Shown piece by piece: positions 34,510-43,956 of a stretch of DNA of 64,000 nucleotides. Location of the stretch: positions 1 through 64,000 of the forward strand of contig JAIMBT010000016.1 of assembly GCA_023511295.1 (NCBI GenBank), written 5' to 3'. Both the position numbers and the translations under genes were made by a program. Positions within the stretch are counted from its first letter, which is position 1. Every line of letters begins with the position of its first letter. This DNA comes from Alicyclobacillus sp. GTDB taxonomy: Bacteria > Bacillota > Bacilli > Alicyclobacillales > Alicyclobacillaceae. The notes under the pieces were generated by a model that did no database searches, had not been told where the DNA came from, and saw only the letters and a list, made by a program, of their open reading frames with translations.

Positions 34510-36351
34510 TTACGACGGTCCGTTCAAGTGGCGGTCGAGGAAATCCGCAATCTTCCCGTAGGCGACGATGCGGTTGGGCAACTTCACCACACCGTGCCCC
34601 TCGTCTTCGAATCGGAGGTACTCGACGGGATGGTTGCGGCGCTGCAGCGCGTCGACGATCTGCTCCGCCTCCCCGATGGGCACCCGGGGGTCGTTGGCGC
34701 CGTGGATGACCATCAAAGGCGCTGTGATGCGCTCGACATGGTGGATGGGCGAGATCTCGTCGAAAAATTCTCCGTCGTGTTCGATGGTTCCGTACTCCGG
34801 TTCGCGCAGGTGGCGCCGGTACGGGCTGGTGTGTTCGATGAACGTCCGCAGGTTGGCAATCCCAACGATGTCGACGCCGGCTGCCCACAGTTCCGGGTAG
34901 TGGGTGACGGCGGCGAGGACCATGAAGCCGCCGTAGCTGCCGCCCATCACGGTGATGGCGTCCCGCTTCGCCTGCCCGTGCTCGACCAGCCAATCGACGC
35001 AGCAGGCGAGGTCTGCGACCGAGTCCATCCGCTTGCGGACGTCGTCGAGGTGGACGTAGGTCCGACCGTAACCGCTGCTCCCGCGCACGTTGGGCACGAA
35101 CACCGCGTAGCCGCGGTTTACGAAGTACTGCACCACGCTGTTAAAACCGTTGCGACTCTGCGACTCCGGCCCGCCGTGGACGTAGACGACCACAGGGTAC
35201 GGGCCTTGTACATGCTGGGGCCGGTAGTAGAAGGCTGGGATGGACAATCCGTCGAACGACGGGTAGTGTACGAGTTCCGGCGCCACAAAGGTGTCCGCTG
35301 GCACGGCGGAGATGGAAGCGAACGTGCGGCGGTGCGCCGTCCTCTGCGCCACGTCCACGGTCCACACCTCCATCGCGTGACCAGGGGCGCTGAGGGTGAG
35401 CGACAACTCCTTTCCGTTCGGCGACCACGCGATGTCCGCGATGACGCCCTCCGGCAGTCCGTCGATCTGGCCGAGCGGCACGAGCTCTGGATGGGCCTCG
35501 GTGCGAATGGTGGCGACGGTGAGGCGGGAAGTGCCGTCGACGTTGTGTGCGAAGGCCATCTGGTCGCCAGCCGGCGCAATGGCCAACGCCTCCGCGTCCC
35601 ACTGGTCCTCGCTAAGGAAGGTGACCTGCTTCGTGCGCAGGTCGATGTAGGCCACGCGGTGAAATTCGCTGGTCAGGTCTGTAAGGACGTACACGCCTTT
35701 GCCCTGTGCGTCGAACTGCGCCTGGATAAAGGACGCCTCTCCTTCGTGCGGGGTGAGGAGGTCGAACTGCCCGCTCTCGAGGTCGAGCAGAAACAGGTCG
35801 CTGTTCATGTTACCGTACCGGCGCGCGAACAGGAGGGCCGCCCCGCTCGGGTGGAAGGCGCCCGCGTAGTTGCTGAAGTCGCTGGTGTGGACCGGCGTGT
35901 GGGTGCCGCTAGCGATGTCGTACACGTACACGTCGAACGCGCGGCCGTTGCGGCGGTTGCTGGTGTAGCTGAAGCGCAGTCCGTCCGGGGCCCAGTGTCC
36001 AAAGCTGTAGATATGGGCCGTGTCCTGCGAGAGGTCCTCTAGTTCCAGTCCGTCGGGTGCCGCGAGGAGCAACTGCGCGTTCTCGCTCCCGCCCTGGTCG
36101 GCGTTGACGACGAGGACATCGCTCGCGGGTGAAGGCGCGACCGACATGACCCGGTCCCCGAAGAAGGTGACCTGGCGCGGCCAGTGTGCACCGGGCTCGT
36201 CGACCCAAACCTGCGGGACGCCGGTGATGTTACTGAGGAAGAACAACCGCTCCCCGTCGTGGCTGTAGGCGGGGCTGTGCGCGCTGCGAACCTCCATGTA
36301 GCGTTCAATCGGAACGTTTCGACGTTGTTTCGCGTGCGGCGTATCGGTCAT
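34510..36351 (-). CDS. S9-family prolyl oligopeptidase-type peptidase
   Basis: 613 residues, ATG 36351 after AAAGGAGGAGACG. N-terminal two thirds are a beta-propeller with repeated WAPDGLRFSY/PSGAALLFA-type blades; the C-terminal alpha/beta-hydrolase domain has the nucleophile in GGSYGGFM, Asp in ANDPRVP and His in DEGHGV. It is of the acylaminoacyl-peptidase/dipeptidyl-aminopeptidase group and lacks a signal peptide, so it acts on peptides in the cytosol. Confidence 0.9.
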   Translation of the reverse strand: MTDTPHAKQRRNVPIERYMEVRSAHSPAYSHDGERLFFLSNITGVPQVWVDEPGAHWPRQVTFFGDRVMSVAPSPASDVLVVNADQGGSENAQLLLAAPDGLELEDLSQDTAHIYSFGHWAPDGLRFSYTSNRRNGRAFDVYVYDIASGTHTPVHTSDFSNYAGAFHPSGAALLFARRYGNMNSDLFLLDLESGQFDLLTPHEGEASFIQAQFDAQGKGVYVLTDLTSEFHRVAYIDLRTKQVTFLSEDQWDAEALAIAPAGDQMAFAHNVDGTSRLTVATIRTEAHPELVPLGQIDGLPEGVIADIAWSPNGKELSLTLSAPGHAMEVWTVDVAQRTAHRRTFASISAVPADTFVAPELVHYPSFDGLSIPAFYYRPQHVQGPYPVVVYVHGGPESQSRNGFNSVVQYFVNRGYAVFVPNVRGSSGYGRTYVHLDDVRKRMDSVADLACCVDWLVEHGQAKRDAITVMGGSYGGFMVLAAVTHYPELWAAGVDIVGIANLRTFIEHTSPYRRHLREPEYGTIEHDGEFFDEISPIHHVERITAPLMVIHGANDPRVPIGEAEQIVDALQRRNHPVEYLRFEDEGHGVVKLPNRIVAYGKIADFLDRHLNGPS

Positions 36352-36512
36352 GAACGTCTCCTCCTTTGCAGCCGCTCAGCGGCTGCGTGTATGGGGATTT
36401 CCACCGGCGCGGCCGTGGCGCTCCACAATTTTCGCGCGTCTGCAGGATTGCGCTCCCGCCTCGTCCGGCCCATAATAAAAGCAGACAACCAGGATTCGGA
36501 AGGAGAATGCAT

Positions 36513-36713
36513 ATGGCTTCTGCCATCTGTCCGTACTGCAAGGAGCCGGCCTACTCCAGTGCGGGCTTCGATGAACCGTGGACGTGCCCGAGTTGCGGAA
36601 AGATGGTGATTCCGACCGGCGAGGACGCACGCCGTCGTCGGGCGGTTCGCGACGCGTACGTGGAGACGTATAGCCGGTACTGGACAAAGGTTGATGTACC
36701 ACCGACCGAGTAG
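36513..36713 (+). CDS. Small zinc-ribbon protein (66 aa)
   Basis: ATG 36513, AAGGAG seven bases upstream. Two CxxC pairs (CPYCKEP ... CPSCGKM) about 20 residues apart form a zinc ribbon; the second half is a charged helix with Arg repeats and Tyr residues. No family name; likely a metal-binding or nucleic-acid-associated protein. Confidence 0.68.
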   Translation: MASAICPYCKEPAYSSAGFDEPWTCPSCGKMVIPTGEDARRRRAVRDAYVETYSRYWTKVDVPPTE

Positions 36714-36753
36714 CGCGTCGGCCTCACCGGAGGGACGATACCGTCGGCCGCGG

Positions 36754-36936
36754 TCAGGACGCGGCGTACAGGTTGTCTGAGAGCAGGAATACGCCGCCGA
36801 TGATGAGGCCGAGGACGAACACGCTCGCCAACCGGCCCCGGCTCATCGCTTGCCCGTTTGGGCGAACGCGGATGAGGACCGTGTAGAGGGCCGCGATGAC
36901 GACGGTGACGACGAGTTTCAGTGCGAGATGGAGCAT
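36754..36936 (-). CDS. Small two-helix membrane protein (60 aa)
   Basis: ATG 36936, AAAGGAAG upstream. Helix 1 (HLALKLVVTVVIAALYTVLI), a basic loop (RVRPNGQAMSRGR), helix 2 (LASVFVLGLIIGGVFLL). It follows the larger membrane-protein gene on the same strand by 74 bases. Function unknown. Confidence 0.6.
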   Translation of the reverse strand: MLHLALKLVVTVVIAALYTVLIRVRPNGQAMSRGRLASVFVLGLIIGGVFLLSDNLYAAS

Positions 36937-37010
36937 GAGATGCGCTTCCTTTCTGTCTGGTCTGCCGCGCCCAGCTTCACGTGAAACGGCGCCCCACGGT
37001 CCAGCGCCGC

Positions 37011-37742
37011 TCAGGCGGCCTGGGCTTGTTGCCGCGTCCACCAGTTGCTGACGTACAGGTAGCGGGAGGTCACCATGTGCAACACCCACGCAACGGCCAC
37101 CACGTACACCACGGCGACCGCGAGTAACCCGGTGCCGTTGACGCTGGCGGCCAAGGCACTGCCGGTTCCGGTCAAAAGGAACAGGACGACCGCGAAGGGC
37201 AGCATCGCGAGCCAGCTTTGAAATAGGGAGCCAATGCCGCTTTGCAGCGCGAACCGGACATCGCGCTCGGCGACCAACGCCACGTCGACGAACAGGCAGG
37301 CGAATCGAAGCAGCAGGAACACGATGTTGAGCCCGGTAGCGAATACGGGCAACACCTGGTGGAATCCGAGCACGACGAGCGCGGCAGCGGACCAAAGCAG
37401 GTTCCACAGCAACAGCCGCCAGAAGACCCGAAACCCATCGGACGCGAAGGTGACGGCATTGCTCTCAAGGCCGGAATTGGCGCGAATCAGCGTCCCGTAG
37501 AAGCCGCCGGTCAGCCAAACCTGCACCACCAACACCACGACTGGAACCAGGAACGACCCCGACTTCCCGAGTGCGACCAGGTTCCACATCGAGGGGACAT
37601 CGGTCGGTAACACGAGGCGCTCGCTCGCTGCAGCGGCGTCGGCTTGCCATCCGTGGGTTACAATGTACATCCAGGAGAGCGCGGTGAAGGCCGTCAGCAG
37701 GCAGGCCAGACCGATGAATGCGCGCCAGAATCTGCGGGCCAA
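37011..37742 (-). CDS. Polytopic membrane protein, unknown function
   Basis: 243 residues from TTG 37742 (AGAGGTGAT 8 bases upstream); a GTG at 37754 would add four residues. About six hydrophobic helices, with one long extracytoplasmic loop after helix 1 (QADAAAASERLVLP) and a pattern reminiscent of glycerophosphoryl-diester-phosphodiesterase membrane domains. No catalytic motif visible. Probably co-transcribed with the 60-aa membrane protein. Confidence 0.65.
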   Translation of the reverse strand: MARRFWRAFIGLACLLTAFTALSWMYIVTHGWQADAAAASERLVLPTDVPSMWNLVALGKSGSFLVPVVVLVVQVWLTGGFYGTLIRANSGLESNAVTFASDGFRVFWRLLLWNLLWSAAALVVLGFHQVLPVFATGLNIVFLLLRFACLFVDVALVAERDVRFALQSGIGSLFQSWLAMLPFAVVLFLLTGTGSALAASVNGTGLLAVAVVYVVAVAWVLHMVTSRYLYVSNWWTRQQAQAA

Positions 37743-37902
37743 GGGACAGATCACCTCTTATCGGACGGATGGATTCGGCGGTTGGTTCCACCAACCGTGC
37801 GTTGCCAGCAGCCCCGCGGCTCCGGCCGCGTGGTTCAATCGGGGACGACCTCTTTCCACCTCCATTCTACCCTACAGCCTGAATGGGAAGCGAGTGATTC
37901 GC

Positions 37903-38265
37903 GTGATTGTCGGGATGGGCAGCGATGTCGTCGAGATGGAGCGCGTGAAGGCAGCGCTCGAGCGCCAAGGGGAGCGCTTTCTGCAACGCGTCCTGTCTGA
38001 AGCGGAACGGCAAACCGCCAAGGGGCTGACGGGTGCCCGCCGAACGGAGTTCGTGGCGGGCCGCTTTGCAGCCAAGGAGGCGATGGCGAAAGCGAGCGGC
38101 ACAGGATTGGGCCGGCTTGGGATGTCGCGCGTCGACATCCACGTCGGCGCGAGCGGCCTCGAGGTGACCACGCCGCTGTATCCAGACCAGACATTCCGGT
38201 GGCACGTGTCCATCTCGCACGAACGACGCATCGCGTTCGCAGTCGCCATCCTCGAACGGTTGTGA
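37903..38265 (+). CDS. acpS: Holo-[acyl-carrier-protein] synthase
   Basis: 120 residues from GTG 37903 (GTG 37894 would add three). Magnesium ligands in MGSDVVEMERV and GRFAAKEAMAKA with the family signature FAxKEAxxKA; WHVSISHERRIAFA closes the protein. It transfers 4'-phosphopantetheine from CoA to ACP. It starts the conserved Bacilli block acpS / NAD(P)HX repair / lipoprotein / alr / mazEF. Confidence 0.93.
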   Translation: MIVGMGSDVVEMERVKAALERQGERFLQRVLSEAERQTAKGLTGARRTEFVAGRFAAKEAMAKASGTGLGRLGMSRVDIHVGASGLEVTTPLYPDQTFRWHVSISHERRIAFAVAILERL

Positions 38266-38345
38266 CGCGCTGGCGGACCAGCCAGGATTGTACTATTCGT
38301 CGGACGGGCCGAATATCCTATACCAATCCTCGGGGAGGGTACCGA

Positions 38346-39785
38346 GTGTATCTTGTAACGAGTGATCAAATGCAGGCATTCGACAGCAACGCAATCTCCA
38401 ACCTCGGTGTACCTGGAATGGTTTGGATGGATCACGCAGGCAAGGCCGTTGCGGACGTCGTGCGCGCACTGCAGCCGCAGACGGTGGTGGTGTGCGCGGG
38501 AAAAGGCAACAACGGAGGCGATGGCTGGGTGGCCGCGCGGTGGTGCCGCCACTACGGTCTGGATGTGCAGGTGTTGTCCATCGCCGCGCCGGAGGCCCTC
38601 GCCAAGGACGCCCGCTGGGCAGCGGAGACCGCGCTGCGAGCCGGTGTGCCGTGGCGGTTGTACGACCCGGCGGTGGCGTTGCCCGACGCGGACGTGTACG
38701 TGGACGCGCTCCTCGGAACCGGCGCGAGTCGCCCGCTCACCGGCGCGATGCAGACCTGGGTGGAACAGGTGAATGCCCGTGAGGCGACCGTCGTCGCGGT
38801 CGACGTTCCGACGGGCGTCCATCCGTCGACGGGGGAGGTCCCAGGTGCCGCCGTTCGGGCCACGACGACCGTCTGCTTGGCCGCGGCGAAGCTCGGTACG
38901 GCGGTCGCTCCGGGGTGCTACCACGCGGGGACGGTCACGGTGGCTGACATCGGCATCCCCATCCCGGATGACGACCGATGGGCCGCTCTCGTGACGGAAG
39001 CAACTGCGCGGGCTCTGCTGCCCGCCCGGCCGCTGGACGCGCACAAGGGGACCTTCGGCCGCGTTGCAGTATGGACGGGGCGCATGTCTGGGGCAGCCGT
39101 GCTCGCGGGGCAGGCTGCTCTGCGCACCGGTGCTGGGCTCGTCGTCCAGTTGACCGACGGTCTTCCCGGCGCTCCGCCGGAGTTTGTCTTCCGTCCGCGG
39201 ACCGGCGCGTTGCCACTGTTGCTCGCAGACTGTCGCGCCGTCGTGGCGGGCCCTGGCCTGGGAAATGCGGAGGACGCTCCGGAATGGTCCGCCTTGCTGA
39301 CCTCGTTTTCCGGATATGTGGTGGTCGACGCCGAAGCGCTCTCTTCGCTGCCCTTCGGGGTGCCCGAAGTCGGACAACGGCTGGTGCTCACGCCGCATCC
39401 GAAGGAGTGTGCCCACCTGCTCGGTTGGACCACGGCGCAGGTGCAGGCGAGGCGCCTTCAGGCGGCGACGGAGTTGGCCCGCCGCAGTGGCGCGGTGACG
39501 GTTTTGAAAGGGTACCACACCCTCGTGGCAGACCCAGCCGGCCGCGTGCGCGTCAACTCCACGGGGGGGCCGGCCCTGGCCACCGCTGGCACAGGCGACG
39601 TCCTCGCGGGGATGATTGGCGCGCTGTTGGCGCAGGGGCTCGCGCCGTTTGACGCCGCCTGCCTCGGCGTGTGGCTGCACGGGCGGGCGGGCGACCTCGC
39701 GGAGGCGGTGCATGGCAGCGCCAGCGTCGTGGCCACCGATGTGATTGGCGCCATCCCGGCCGCCATCCGGTCCGTATCCGCGTGA
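38346..39785 (+). CDS. nnr: Bifunctional NAD(P)HX epimerase/dehydratase
   Basis: 479 residues, GTG 38346 with GGGGAGGG upstream, giving MYLVTSDQMQAFD, the normal family start. YjeF_N epimerase domain (about 1-205) with GKGNNGGDGWVAAR and the catalytic Asp in VDVPTGVHPSTG; C-terminal ribokinase-like dehydratase with HKGTFGRVAV, TPHPKECAHLL and NSTGGPALATAGTGDVLAGM. It repairs hydrated NADH and NADPH. The dehydratase domain is slightly short (total 479 against about 500). Confidence 0.92.
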   Translation: MYLVTSDQMQAFDSNAISNLGVPGMVWMDHAGKAVADVVRALQPQTVVVCAGKGNNGGDGWVAARWCRHYGLDVQVLSIAAPEALAKDARWAAETALRAGVPWRLYDPAVALPDADVYVDALLGTGASRPLTGAMQTWVEQVNAREATVVAVDVPTGVHPSTGEVPGAAVRATTTVCLAAAKLGTAVAPGCYHAGTVTVADIGIPIPDDDRWAALVTEATARALLPARPLDAHKGTFGRVAVWTGRMSGAAVLAGQAALRTGAGLVVQLTDGLPGAPPEFVFRPRTGALPLLLADCRAVVAGPGLGNAEDAPEWSALLTSFSGYVVVDAEALSSLPFGVPEVGQRLVLTPHPKECAHLLGWTTAQVQARRLQAATELARRSGAVTVLKGYHTLVADPAGRVRVNSTGGPALATAGTGDVLAGMIGALLAQGLAPFDAACLGVWLHGRAGDLAEAVHGSASVVATDVIGAIPAAIRSVSA

Positions 39786-39849
39786 TTCCAGGTCATTCCA
39801 GGTTCTGCTCAGGGTTGTTGCGCGCTGTCGGCGAAAGGCGAGGTGGACC

Positions 39850-40860
39850 ATGCGCAAGGCAGCAGGTTTCATATTGGCCGCGGGTCTGGCGGTAGGGCTG
39901 GTCGCAGGGTGCGGCGCGCCGTCCAAACAGAACGTGGTGTCTCAGCTGCAAACGCAGGCGGAGGAGCTGGACGCAACCAACTACCAGAGCACAGCCATCA
40001 TGACCGTGCAGATGGACAGCGGATCCCAAAAGTACTACGTGGAAACCAGCTTCGACTCGCCCACGACGTACAAGATTGCGCTGGGTGACGCGAACAAACA
40101 CATCAACCAGATCATCGTCCGCAACGAGAATGGGATGTTCATCGTCAGCCCGTCGCTGCAAAAGGTCTTTCGCTTCAACGGCAACTGGGCGCAGAATCAG
40201 GGACACATCTACTTGTATGATCAAATTCTGGAGCAGATTGTGAAGACGCCGGACCTGAAGATGGGCCGCGCTGGCCAAGAGACCACCTTCACGATGCCCA
40301 TCACGCCGAAGAACGACGTGGTCGCGACCCAGAAGGTGTCGTTGATGCCGACGTCGAACGGCTATCAGCCGAAGCAGATTGTCCTCCTCGACAGCAAGGA
40401 CAAGGCGGTTGTCACCATCGACTTTACCAGCTACAAGCAAGGCGTGAAGTTCAGCAATGGGGACTTTGACCCGCAGAAGCTGGCGACTTCGGAAGGCAAT
40501 GCGGCGAAGACCACGATGGCGAGCGACAACGCCCTGACCTACATCGAGCCACAGCAGACGTTCGGCGCGAAGATCGACGTGTTGGAACCAGACGCGAGCG
40601 CGGGGTCGACGCTGTTGCACTATACGGGGCCGTACGGTTTCACGCTCGACGAATCCCGCCCGGCACCCGGCGTGTCCGGTCTACCGTCGGCGGAACTGGT
40701 CGACCTCTACGGCGTCCCCGGTATCCTGTCGGGCGACGACCAGACGCGACAACTCACCTGGTTCAACGACGGCATCGAGTTCTCGCTGACCAGTTCACAG
40801 TTGTCCCTCGACCAGATGGAGTCGGTTGCCATTTCGACGATTGGCCAGACCGGGAAGTGA
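39850..40860 (+). CDS. LolA-like/YdcC-type lipoprotein
   Basis: 336 residues, ATG 39850 after GCGAGGTGG. Lipoprotein signal peptide with lipobox VAGCG (Cys21). The mature part is a half-barrel with LolA-like features (KYYVETSFDSPTTYKI, IIVRNENGMFIVSPSLQKVFRF). It holds the position of B. subtilis ydcC between the NAD(P)HX repair gene and alr, a gene expressed in the mother cell. Export or sporulation role is inferred from that parallel. Confidence 0.82.
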   Translation: MRKAAGFILAAGLAVGLVAGCGAPSKQNVVSQLQTQAEELDATNYQSTAIMTVQMDSGSQKYYVETSFDSPTTYKIALGDANKHINQIIVRNENGMFIVSPSLQKVFRFNGNWAQNQGHIYLYDQILEQIVKTPDLKMGRAGQETTFTMPITPKNDVVATQKVSLMPTSNGYQPKQIVLLDSKDKAVVTIDFTSYKQGVKFSNGDFDPQKLATSEGNAAKTTMASDNALTYIEPQQTFGAKIDVLEPDASAGSTLLHYTGPYGFTLDESRPAPGVSGLPSAELVDLYGVPGILSGDDQTRQLTWFNDGIEFSLTSSQLSLDQMESVAISTIGQTGK

Positions 40861-40949
40861 GCGTTCGTTCGCTGATATCCGGATGCGCTCGGGTGCAGCG
40901 ACGGCCGTTTCCAGGGCGCTTCGAAGAAAGATCCATCCGAACGGTGATC

Positions 40950-40981
40950 GAAAGCCCCTTGAGTCGTCTCAAGGGGCTTTC
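40950..40981. terminator. Bidirectional terminator-like hairpin
   Basis: A perfect 14-bp stem (GAAAGCCCCTTGAG / CTCAAGGGGCTTTC) with a TCGT loop, ending in TTTC. It separates the lipoprotein gene from alr. Confidence 0.8.
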
Positions 40982-41095
40982 GGTCTGTCGCCCTTTGGGA
41001 GTAGACTGGATGCCGTCAGGTCGTTCGGGCGGAGTCCACTGCCGTCGGTCGGGGCGGGTCCGTGCCGGGGCGACCGTGTGGGGAGGCGGAGACAG

Positions 41096-42292
41096 ATGCG
41101 GGGCACGTTTGCGGTCATCGATACGCGCGCGATGGAGGACAATGTCCGAGCCATCCGCGGGGTGTTGCGTCCCGGCGTGCAGTTGCTGACGGCCGTGAAG
41201 GCCGGCGGCTATGGACACGGGGCGGTTCCGGCCGCGCGGGCGGCGCTGGCCGGTGGAGCGACGGCGCTCGGTGTGGCGTCGCTGGAGGAGGCGCTGGAAC
41301 TGCGGCGAGCTGGCATCGACGCGCAGGTCCTGGTGTTCGGCAGGGTGCCCGCGGTTGGACTGCCGGTGGCAGCGGCGGCCGGCGTCGACGTGACACTGAC
41401 GTCCGATTGGGCGACGGAAGGGGTGCCGCCCTGCTCGCCCGCGCTGCGGGTGCACATCAAGGTCGACACGGGCATGGCGCGCCTCGGCTTTCGCGACACG
41501 GCGGACGCCCTTCGAGCCGCCGAGTTCGTGCAAAGTCGGTCGGACATGGAGCTCGTTGGCCTCTTCTCCCACCTGGCGTGCGCCGACGACCTGGCGTCCG
41601 ACCACGCACCGCGGCAGGCCGAGCGATTTGCCGCCATCGTGAACGCGTTCGAGGCGGCGGGGTTGCGGCCGCCGCAGGTCCATCTGGCGAACAGCGCGGG
41701 TACGTTTCGAAGCGCCTCGTGGCACCACGACCTGGTCCGGGTCGGCATCAGTGCGTATGGGCTGCCGCCGTCCGCAGACTTTCCGGTCCCTTGTACGCTG
41801 ACGCAGGCGATGCACGTGTACGCCGTGGTTCAGCGTGTGGCTTGGCTCGACGAAGGGGAGACGGTGGGGTACGGCGCGACCTTTCGGACTGCGCGGAGGA
41901 CGCGCGTGGCAACGCTGCCCATCGGTTACGCCGACGGGTATCATCGGGTGCTGTCGAACCGCGGGCAGGTGCTGCTGCGGGGTCGGCGGGTGCCGGTCAT
42001 CGGGCGGGTCTGTATGGACCAGATGATGGTGGACGTGACGGATGTTCCGGAGGCCGCCGCGGGAGATGTCGCCACGGTGTACGGCATGGCGGCGCCGGAC
42101 GTGTGGAACGGCGGTGCGCTTCAGGCGCGGACCGGCGCGGATGTGGCTCAGTGGATCTGCGATACCTTCCGCGCGCACCAGGCGACGCAGCCCTCGGTGT
42201 TGTCGCTGACCGAGGTCGCGCGGGCTGCGGACACCATCTCCTACGAGCTGATGTGCGCGCTGGCGCCGCGGGTGGTGCGGCTGTACGTCTGA
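41096..42292 (+). CDS. alr: Alanine racemase
   Basis: 398 residues, ATG 41096 with GGGAGGCGGAG upstream. The PLP-lysine motif is VKAGGYGHGA, where most family members have VKANAYGHG or VKADAYGHG, so the Lys and Tyr are kept but the Asn/Asp-Ala is Gly-Gly. Other motifs are normal: KVDTGMARLGF, HLANSAGTF, and the catalytic Tyr in VGYGATF; CMDQMMVDV near the substrate. It makes D-alanine for the cell wall. Directly upstream of mazEF as in Bacillus. Confidence 0.9.
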   Translation: MRGTFAVIDTRAMEDNVRAIRGVLRPGVQLLTAVKAGGYGHGAVPAARAALAGGATALGVASLEEALELRRAGIDAQVLVFGRVPAVGLPVAAAAGVDVTLTSDWATEGVPPCSPALRVHIKVDTGMARLGFRDTADALRAAEFVQSRSDMELVGLFSHLACADDLASDHAPRQAERFAAIVNAFEAAGLRPPQVHLANSAGTFRSASWHHDLVRVGISAYGLPPSADFPVPCTLTQAMHVYAVVQRVAWLDEGETVGYGATFRTARRTRVATLPIGYADGYHRVLSNRGQVLLRGRRVPVIGRVCMDQMMVDVTDVPEAAAGDVATVYGMAAPDVWNGGALQARTGADVAQWICDTFRAHQATQPSVLSLTEVARAADTISYELMCALAPRVVRLYV

Positions 42293-42350
42293 CGGCGCCG
42301 CCGCGCCAGGGCGGGCGGGGAACGGCGGAGCGGATTGGATCTTTCGGAAG

Positions 42351-42380
42351 TTGTACCGCGGCGCTGCACTCAGATATAAT
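42351..42380 (+). promoter_or_regulatory. Sigma-A promoter for the toxin-antitoxin pair
   Basis: TTGTAC (42351-42356), 18-base spacer, perfect TATAAT (42375-42380), 33 bases before the antitoxin GTG. Confidence 0.75.
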
Positions 42381-42412
42381 GCATCTGTATATCGCCGTTG
42401 GAGGTGCCGCCT

Positions 42413-42685
42413 GTGTCCGACAAGAGGCGCATAGTCCTGAGCATTTCTCAGCAACTGTTGGAACAAGTGGATGGCATAGCGCAACGCGAGCAGTCGAATC
42501 GCAGCGAGGTCATTCGCGAAGCGATGCGGGCATATGTTTCGGAACGACGGAAACGCGACATTCGCGCGGCGCTGCAACAGGGCTACCTGGAGATGGCTCG
42601 CATCAACTTGCGCATCGCCTCCGAGGCGTTCGCCGCGGAGCAGGAAGCCGGCGGTACTGTGGAACGACTGGTAAGCGGGGGATGA
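42413..42685 (+). CDS. mazE: MazE/EndoAI-type ribbon-helix-helix antitoxin
   Basis: 90 residues; GTG 42413 with GGAGGTG eight bases upstream. N-terminal ribbon-helix-helix ([19 protein letters not shown], then [13 protein letters not shown]) and a C-terminal helix that would block the toxin. It forms a DNA-binding dimer and neutralises the downstream RNase; autoregulation of the promoter just upstream is expected. Confidence 0.88.
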   Translation: MSDKRRIVLSISQQLLEQVDGIAQREQSNRSEVIREAMRAYVSERRKRDIRAALQQGYLEMARINLRIASEAFAAEQEAGGTVERLVSGG

Positions 42686-42689
42686 TCGG

Positions 42690-43040
42690 TTGAACGTCAA
42701 GCGGGGCGACATCTTTTTTGCCGACCTTTCGCCGGTTGTCGGGTCAGAGCAGGGCGGATTCCGCCCAGTTTTGATCATCCAAAATGATATTGGGAACCGG
42801 TTCAGCCCCACGGTGATTGTCGCCGCCATCACCGCCCAGATTCAAAAGGCGAAACTCCCCACGCACGTCGAAGTTCAGGCTCGGGAGGGCGGGTTGGAAC
42901 GGGACTCCGTCATCCTATTGGAGCAGATTCGGACCATCGACAAGCAACGCCTCACCGACAAGATTACCCACCTGGACGCGGAGATGATGCGACGCGTCGA
43001 CGAGGGGCTGCAGATTAGCCTCGGCCTGGTGGACTTCTGA
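42690..43040 (+). CDS. mazF: MazF/EndoA-type mRNA interferase
   Basis: 116 residues, TTG 42690, 4 bp after the antitoxin stop. Typical start [20 protein letters not shown], then [20 protein letters not shown] and [13 protein letters not shown], nearly identical in pattern to B. subtilis EndoA (NdoA), which cleaves at UACAU. Cleavage specificity is therefore predicted to be similar. Confidence 0.94.
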   Translation: MNVKRGDIFFADLSPVVGSEQGGFRPVLIIQNDIGNRFSPTVIVAAITAQIQKAKLPTHVEVQAREGGLERDSVILLEQIRTIDKQRLTDKITHLDAEMMRRVDEGLQISLGLVDF

Positions 43041-43304
43041 ACGGCGGACAGGGCACACAGCCGCAGAGGCCGCATCTCCACTGGAACGACCGCCGCACAG
43101 ATACATCCTTCTGCAAGTGGGACTGCACGTCCCGCGGCTTGCCCAGGGCCTTCCGCCGCTTGGGCCTTCCTCAACCACGCTCTGAACCCCAGTTTGCGAT
43201 GCGAGGCCAGCCACCCAGACCTTCGCGTTGTCCCCATTCGCCGTTGTTCCACGCATGTCCTTCCATGCGCAGCCACGACACAGCGCACGAAGGAGGGATG
43301 GAGT

Positions 43305-43544
43305 ATGGCACAGGTCACACCGCTGTCGCGCAGCTTGCAACTGCAGTTCCAGATTGGAACGTTGCAGAACGGCATGCCGCAGGTCCAGAACCGCACCTTC
43401 AAGTACCTCTCGCCGAGCGCATCGGACGACGACATCCTGGCGGTCGGACAGGCGTTGGCCGGGCTGTTCGCGGACACGCTCGTGCAGGTCGCACGCGTGG
43501 ACCAGGACGGGATTGCGGCTGCGAGCGGATTAACCAGCGCATAA
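43305..43544 (+). CDS. DUF1659 protein
   Basis: 79 residues; ATG 43305 after AAGGAGGGATGGAG. Pattern SLQLQFQIGTLQNGMPQVQN and a helical middle (SDDDILAVGQALAGLF) is that of the small DUF1659 family found in Bacilli. Function unknown. Paired with a DUF2922 gene 129 bp downstream, an association common in the group. The 264 bp before it hold no recognised feature. Confidence 0.78.
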   Translation: MAQVTPLSRSLQLQFQIGTLQNGMPQVQNRTFKYLSPSASDDDILAVGQALAGLFADTLVQVARVDQDGIAAASGLTSA

Positions 43545-43673
43545 CGGGGAATGCCTCTTGCGCTCGATGACGCAGCGGACCACAGGCGGCGCAGAGCGGC
43601 CCAACATGGCGAGCTCCGCGTGAGCGCAAAGACACGTCGAGCCCGCCCAGCCGGAGGAGAGGAGGTGGCGAAG

Positions 43674-43892
43674 ATGGCGACGAAGACAAGCTTGCAACTG
43701 GACTTTATGACGGACCAGAACAAGCGGGTTCGGTTCACCGTGGCCAACCCGAAGCAGCCGGTGGACAATACGGCTGTGAGCAACGCGATGGACCTGATTG
43801 TGAGCAAAGGGGTGTTCGCGTTCCCGCAGGGGAAGATTGTCAGCAAATCCGCGGCGACGCTCGTGGAGACGGACAGTACCACGGTCGTGTGA
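43674..43892 (+). CDS. DUF2922 protein
   Basis: 72 residues; ATG 43674, GGAGGAGAGGAGGTG upstream. KTSLQLDFMTDQNKRVRFTV, then VSNAMDLIVSKGVF is the DUF2922 pattern: a beta-hairpin and one helix. Unknown function; likely expressed with the DUF1659 gene. Confidence 0.78.
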   Translation: MATKTSLQLDFMTDQNKRVRFTVANPKQPVDNTAVSNAMDLIVSKGVFAFPQGKIVSKSAATLVETDSTTVV

Positions 43893-43956
43893 GCGGCGCG
43901 GGGTGACCGCATGACCAGAGGGGGCGGCGGGGGTCCTCCGCCGCCTCCTCCCTGCG

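Noticed and set aside
43041-43304. Open frame on the minus strand between mazF and the DUF1659 gene
   Set aside because: It runs antisense into mazF, lacks a ribosome site and matches no known pattern.
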